Shown one piece after another: positions 59,860 to 64,000 of a stretch of 64,000 nt of DNA; the stretch's first letter is position 1; every line of letters starts with the position of its first letter. A program made the position numbers and the translations under genes. This stretch comes from Rhodospirillum sp. (lineage in GTDB: Bacteria; Pseudomonadota; Alphaproteobacteria; Rhodospirillales; Rhodospirillaceae), in assembly GCA_021741145.1 (NCBI GenBank), contig JAIOYK010000024.1:1-64000 (forward strand). The letters are read 5' to 3'. The notes beneath the pieces are model-generated. The model had not been told where the DNA came from and did no database searches. It saw only the letters and a program-made list of their open reading frames with translations.

Positions 59860-61425
59860 TTGAAAAACGCCCTATACGCGGTTTTCTTCATGGCGCTGCT
59901 GACGGCACCATCCATATCGGTCGCAAGTACGGCTGACCATTCCAAATTCGACCAATTAAATGGCCCCTTCTCCACGGCGGAGAGCGTCACCAAGGCCTGT
60001 TTGAGTTGCCACACAAAATCCAGCGCCCAGGTGATGGACTCGCTCCATTGGACTTGGGACACGACCCATCCCGTCACCGGCCAAGCGCTTGGTAAGAAGC
60101 GGATCATCAACAGCTTCTGCGGCTCTCCCCTCTCCAACGAGCCCCGATGCACCTCCTGCCATGCCGGCTATGGCTGGACGGACTTGCGTGACTCCGCCCC
60201 GACGGATCCGACCAAGGTTGACTGTCTCGTCTGCCACGACACATCGGGAGCCTACGAGAAGATCCCCACGGACGCCGGATATCCACAGCTCGCCCCGCGC
60301 ATGATCGGGGGCAAACTGGTCCAACCGCCGGATCTCTCAAAGATCGCCAGAAGCGTGGGAAAGTCCGGACGGGAAAACTGTGGCGCTTGCCATTTCAATG
60401 GCGGCGGCGGCGACGGTGTCAAACACGGGGACCTGGATACATCGCTGATCAACCCACCTCTGGACCTGGACGTGCACATGTCCGCCGACGGGGAGAATAT
60501 GTCCTGCTCCCAGTGCCACACCTTCAATGACCATATCCCCTCGGGGTCGCGCTATAGGACCACCGCGGTTGACACCCACGGTCTTGACCTGCCCCATGAC
60601 GACCATGACCGGGCCACCTGTGAATCGTGCCATGGCGGAACGCCCCACCAGGACGCCAAACTCGACGACCACACGGATCGGGTGGCCTGTCAAACCTGCC
60701 ACATCCCCGAATTCGCCCGGGGCGGGGTCGCCACGAAGACCTGGTGGGACTGGTCGACTGGCGGCCGCAAGGACGCGGACGGCAAGCCCCTTTACATCAA
60801 GGATGAGCACGGCCACTTGTCCTATTCGGCCCAGAAAGGCGACTTCAAATATGAAGAGAACGTCCGCCCCGCCTACCTCTGGTACAACGGATTGATCGAG
60901 CAGACGGCCGTCACGGATAAGCTCGACAGCCATATGACAGACGGGATCCTGATCCTCAATAGGATCGAGGGTAGCGCCACGGACGGTAAATCCCGAATCT
61001 GGCCCTTCAAGGAAATGCGGGGCAAGCAACCCTACGATCCCGTCAACAACACCCTGGTCGTCAACCACGTCTTCGGCGACGATGACAGTGCCTTCTGGAC
61101 CAACTTCGACTACCCGAAGGCCATCGCATATGGCATGGCCTACGCGGGCCTTCCGTGGAGTGGGACCCTCGACTTCATCGAAACCCGCATGTACTGGCCC
61201 ATCACCCATATGGTCGCGCCCAAGGAACAGGCCCTACGCTGCGGGGCCTGCCATACCACGGACCCCGGAGGCCGCATGGCCACCCTTTCGGGCTTTTACT
61301 TACCTGGGCGGGACCACGCCCTGCTCCTCGACATCCTTGGCTACCTGATGCTCGGCGGGTCTCTCGTCGGCGTGTTTCTCCACGGTGCCGTCCGGATCCT
61401 TCTGCGCAAGAGGCCCTCGCCATGA
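59860..61425 (+). CDS. Octaheme c-type cytochrome, tetrathionate-reductase (OTR) family, with C-terminal TM anchor
   Basis: Eight CXXCH motifs (CLSCH, CTSCH, CLVCH, CGACH, CSQCH, CESCH, CQTCH, CGACH); signal peptide; TTG start. Confidence 0.93.
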   Translation: MKNALYAVFFMALLTAPSISVASTADHSKFDQLNGPFSTAESVTKACLSCHTKSSAQVMDSLHWTWDTTHPVTGQALGKKRIINSFCGSPLSNEPRCTSCHAGYGWTDLRDSAPTDPTKVDCLVCHDTSGAYEKIPTDAGYPQLAPRMIGGKLVQPPDLSKIARSVGKSGRENCGACHFNGGGGDGVKHGDLDTSLINPPLDLDVHMSADGENMSCSQCHTFNDHIPSGSRYRTTAVDTHGLDLPHDDHDRATCESCHGGTPHQDAKLDDHTDRVACQTCHIPEFARGGVATKTWWDWSTGGRKDADGKPLYIKDEHGHLSYSAQKGDFKYEENVRPAYLWYNGLIEQTAVTDKLDSHMTDGILILNRIEGSATDGKSRIWPFKEMRGKQPYDPVNNTLVVNHVFGDDDSAFWTNFDYPKAIAYGMAYAGLPWSGTLDFIETRMYWPITHMVAPKEQALRCGACHTTDPGGRMATLSGFYLPGRDHALLLDILGYLMLGGSLVGVFLHGAVRILLRKRPSP

Positions 61426-62075
61426 CCCACAAACGCGATGTGATGATCTATACGCGCTATGAGCGCTTTTGGCACTGGTCCCAGGCCGTGCTCATCTTCA
61501 CCCTATTCTTCACCGGCTTCGGCATTCACGGAACCCACGATCTGCTTCCCTTCGGCTTGGCTGTCATGATCCACCAGACGGCGGCCATTGTGCTCATCGG
61601 TCTATGGATCTTCACCACGTTCTGGAACTTCACCACCGGCCAATGGCGGCAATACCTGTTCAAGAAGGGGATCCTCAAGATCATCCGCTTCTACGCCTAT
61701 GGCATTCTCAAGGGCGAGCCTCATCCCTACAAAAAGTCCCTGCAACGCAAGCAAAACGCCTTGCAATCCCTGGCCTATATGACCTTCATGACCGTGATCG
61801 GCCCGGCCCTCTGGGCTACCGGGATTGTCTATTTGCTCTACAACGAATGGAGCCATTTCGACGGGGCGGGCGAGGCCCTCGGTATTGTCGCCCTATTGCA
61901 CACCGCCGCGGCTTTCGCCATGGGCACATTCGTGATCATCCACATTTACATGACGACGACGGGCAAAACCCCCTTGCACTACGTCAAAACCATGATCACC
62001 GGCTACGACAGGATCGAACTCAGCGAAGTCGAGGAGGCCTACTTGGCCGAAACCAAGGCCGCCGAGATGAAATAA
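61422..62075 (+). CDS. Cytochrome b (b561/NapC-partner-like) membrane subunit
   Basis: YTRYERFWHWSQAVLIFTLFFTGFGIH; ATGA-type overlap with the octaheme gene. Confidence 0.88.
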   Translation: MTHKRDVMIYTRYERFWHWSQAVLIFTLFFTGFGIHGTHDLLPFGLAVMIHQTAAIVLIGLWIFTTFWNFTTGQWRQYLFKKGILKIIRFYAYGILKGEPHPYKKSLQRKQNALQSLAYMTFMTVIGPALWATGIVYLLYNEWSHFDGAGEALGIVALLHTAAAFAMGTFVIIHIYMTTTGKTPLHYVKTMITGYDRIELSEVEEAYLAETKAAEMK

Positions 62076-62372
62076 GGTTCCTTTCATCCCATCGCGGGAG
62101 CAGTCTTCCAGTCGAAAGACTGCTTCCACCGTCAAAATTCCAGAACCCATCGCGTGGCGGTATTCCGGTTCGCCAATGGATCGACTGTCTGGGAAGTGCC
62201 GAACCTATCGAAGCCTCGCCACTCCAGCGTGATCCGCCCGCAGGCGGATCAGGTGTCCGTGACGGGATGGTCCATCGGCTTTGGCTATGCTGGACGCCAT
62301 GCCCAGGACACCCGCGACCATGCCTTTCGGATCGGGGCAAAGCTCATCTTTTAGCCCTGTCCCATAAGAAAA

Positions 62373-62394
62373 CGGCCCGCCGAAGCGGGCCGTA
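62373..62394 (-). terminator. Terminator for the rpoA-rplQ transcript
   Basis: Minus strand reads ACGGCCCGC-TTCG-GCGGGCCGT followed by TTTCTT. Confidence 0.85.
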
Positions 62395-62421
62395 TCCATT
62401 TCAGGACAACCGTGAAACCCC

Positions 62422-62545
62422 AGAGTGCTCCGAAATCAAGTTGGGCCACGTCTTGGCTCAACTTGATCTCGAAGGCACTCTCAAATTTATAAGATTAGAG
62501 TGAAACGGGGTCAGCTTGACTCAAGCTGATTCAGTTTCACTCTAA
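62422..62545. repeat. Double-hairpin interspersed repeat, copy 2 (inverted relative to copy 1)
   Basis: Hairpin 2 at 62422-62481, spacer, hairpin 1 at 62495-62545; reverse complement of copy 1 with a few substitutions. Confidence 0.93.
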
Positions 62546-62952
62546 TCGTCGTTCTGTTCGGCGGTGGGGCCCGAATCGGTGCCTTTGGCATCCGGGTCGC
62601 GGTCCATCAGCTCAATGACGGCCATCGGCGCGGCGTCACCATAGCGGAAGCCCGCCTTCAGAACGCGGGTATACCCACCCTGACGGTCTTTGTAGCGTTC
62701 GCCCAGGACAGAGAACAGCTTGGCCACCACGGCTTCGTCGCGCAGCATGGCGAAGGCTTGACGGCGCTCGTGCAGACCGCCCTTCTTGCCCAGGGTGATC
62801 AGCTTCTCGGCGATGGGGCGCAGATCCTTGGCCTTGGGCAAGGTCGTCTTGATCTGCTCGTGTTTCAGCAGGGAAGCCGCCATGTTGGCGAACATCGCCT
62901 TGCGGTGGGTGCTGGTGCGGTTCAGTTTCCGGCCGGACATACCATGACGCAT
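62542..62952 (-). CDS. rplQ: 50S ribosomal protein L17
   Basis: [54 protein letters not shown]. Confidence 0.98.
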   Translation of the reverse strand: MRHGMSGRKLNRTSTHRKAMFANMAASLLKHEQIKTTLPKAKDLRPIAEKLITLGKKGGLHERRQAFAMLRDEAVVAKLFSVLGERYKDRQGGYTRVLKAGFRYGDAAPMAVIELMDRDPDAKGTDSGPTAEQNDD

Positions 62953-63068
62953 GACGCGGGTCCTTTCTCTCTATCCTGGTTTCGCGCGCGAAACCGATTG
63001 TGAACACCCCACCCTCCCGAAATGACCCGGTCAAGCAATGGAGCGACGGCCCGGTGATGGACCGATTT

Positions 63069-63102
63069 AAAACCCCGTCCCCGTATTGGAGCGGGGACGG
63101 GG
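63069..63102 (-). terminator. Terminator-like hairpin between rpoA and rplQ
   Basis: Plus strand CCCCGTCCCCG-tattggag-CGGGGACGGGG; on the minus strand it is followed by TTTTAAAT. Confidence 0.75.
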
Positions 63103-63112
63103 GCTTTCCAAC

Positions 63113-64000
63113 CTAATAGGGCTCTTCCAACTTCTTGGCCAGATCCTCGATGTTCTCGGGAGGCCAGTTGGTGATTTCCATACCGAGGTGCAGCCCCATC
63201 TGAGCCAGCACTTCCTTGATCTCATTGAGCGACTTGCGGCCGAAGTTCGGGGTCCGCAGCATCTCGGCCTCGGTTTTCTGAACCAGATCGCCAATGTAGA
63301 TGATATTGTCGTTCTTCAGGCAATTCGCGGAGCGGACGGACAGCTCCAACTCGTCGACCTTGCGCAGCAAGTTCTTGTTGAACGGCAGTTCATCGTCCTT
63401 CTTCTCTTCGGTGACCGCCTGGGGCTCCTCGAAGTTGATGAACAGCTGCAACTGGTCCTGCAAAATCCGCGCGGCGAGCGCCACGGCGTCATCCGGAGTC
63501 ACCGACCCGTTGGACTCCACCACCATTGTCAGCTTGTCGTAATCGGTGACCTGACCAACGCGGCTGTTCTCGATCTTGTAGGACACCTTGGTCACCGGAG
63601 AAAAAATGCTATCCACGGGGATGAACCCAATGGGAGCATCCTCGGGCCGATTTTGCGTGGCGGGGACGTAGCCCTTCCCCATGCCAACGGTGAATTCCAT
63701 GGACAGGGTCGCGCCCTCGTCCAAGTGGCAAATCACCAACTCGGGGTTCATGATTTCAATGTCGGCGCCGGTCTCGATCTGAGCGGCGGTCACTTCGCCC
63801 GGACCGGAGGCCTTCAGGCTCATACGACGGGGACCCTCGCTGTGCATCAGCAGGGCCAAGCCCTTGATGTTCAGGATCACATCGGTGACGTCTTCCCGCA
63901 CGCCGGGAATCGAGGAAAACTCATGCAGCACACCGTCGATCTGAATCGCGGTCACCGCGGCACCCTGCAGGGAAGACAACAGCACACGGCGCAGAGCGTT
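63113..64000 (-). CDS. rpoA: DNA-directed RNA polymerase alpha subunit (5' end outside window)
   Basis: [38 protein letters not shown]...; C-terminal [47 protein letters not shown]. Confidence 0.98.
   Translation of the reverse strand, partial: NALRRVLLSSLQGAAVTAIQIDGVLHEFSSIPGVREDVTDVILNIKGLALLMHSEGPRRMSLKASGPGEVTAAQIETGADIEIMNPELVICHLDEGATLSMEFTVGMGKGYVPATQNRPEDAPIGFIPVDSIFSPVTKVSYKIENSRVGQVTDYDKLTMVVESNGSVTPDDAVALAARILQDQLQLFINFEEPQAVTEEKKDDELPFNKNLLRKVDELELSVRSANCLKNDNIIYIGDLVQKTEAEMLRTPNFGRKSLNEIKEVLAQMGLHLGMEITNWPPENIEDLAKKLEEPY

Noticed and set aside
61469-62503. 344-aa plus-strand ORF overlapping cytochrome b
   Set aside because: Out-of-frame shadow of the cytochrome b gene.

Overview
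This 64-kb window is GC-rich and looks alphaproteobacterial, probably from a Rhodospirillales-like chromosome (lineage inferred from gene content only). I annotate about 50 ordinary CDSs, several degraded genes and a set of repeats and regulatory structures.

Main modules, start to end:
- GNAT/cNMP-binding protein with an ABC exporter
- ABC1/UbiB-type kinase, oligoendopeptidase F, acyl-CoA synthetase, glycosyltransferase, aspS, rnd
- Tat-exported GMC dehydrogenase pair
- sigma-54 activator with a divergent aldehyde dehydrogenase / Fe-alcohol dehydrogenase / DUF779 set
- MarR-flanked RND pump
- globin-coupled chemoreceptor with a CZB domain
- SqrR/BigR-like ArsR, sulfide:quinone oxidoreductase, DUF2892 and a divergent RND pump
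- TRAP transporter, glutamine-synthetase-like, ALDH, Fe-ADH and N-formylglutamate-amidohydrolase-like operon under an RpiR regulator
- octaheme cytochrome c with a cytochrome b
- rpoA-rplQ at the right edge

Most interesting observations:
1. The 51.1-59.0 kb operon reads like a gamma-glutamylation route for an amino alcohol, with its own TRAP importer.
2. A ~125-bp double-hairpin repeat occurs as two inverted copies about 13.4 kb apart. One overlaps the rplQ stop codon and the other abuts a truncated Dcu-family pseudogene.
3. A small membrane-protein gene is disrupted by an exact 16-bp tandem duplication.
4. A TetR-type HTH remnant is fused in frame to a GNAT domain.
5. Clear operator or promoter motifs are visible: a sigma-54 -24/-12 with upstream inverted repeats, and a 20-bp MarR-type palindrome.

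No CRISPR array, tRNA, rRNA, transposase or phage gene was recognised. All family names come from reading translations by eye. No database search was possible.
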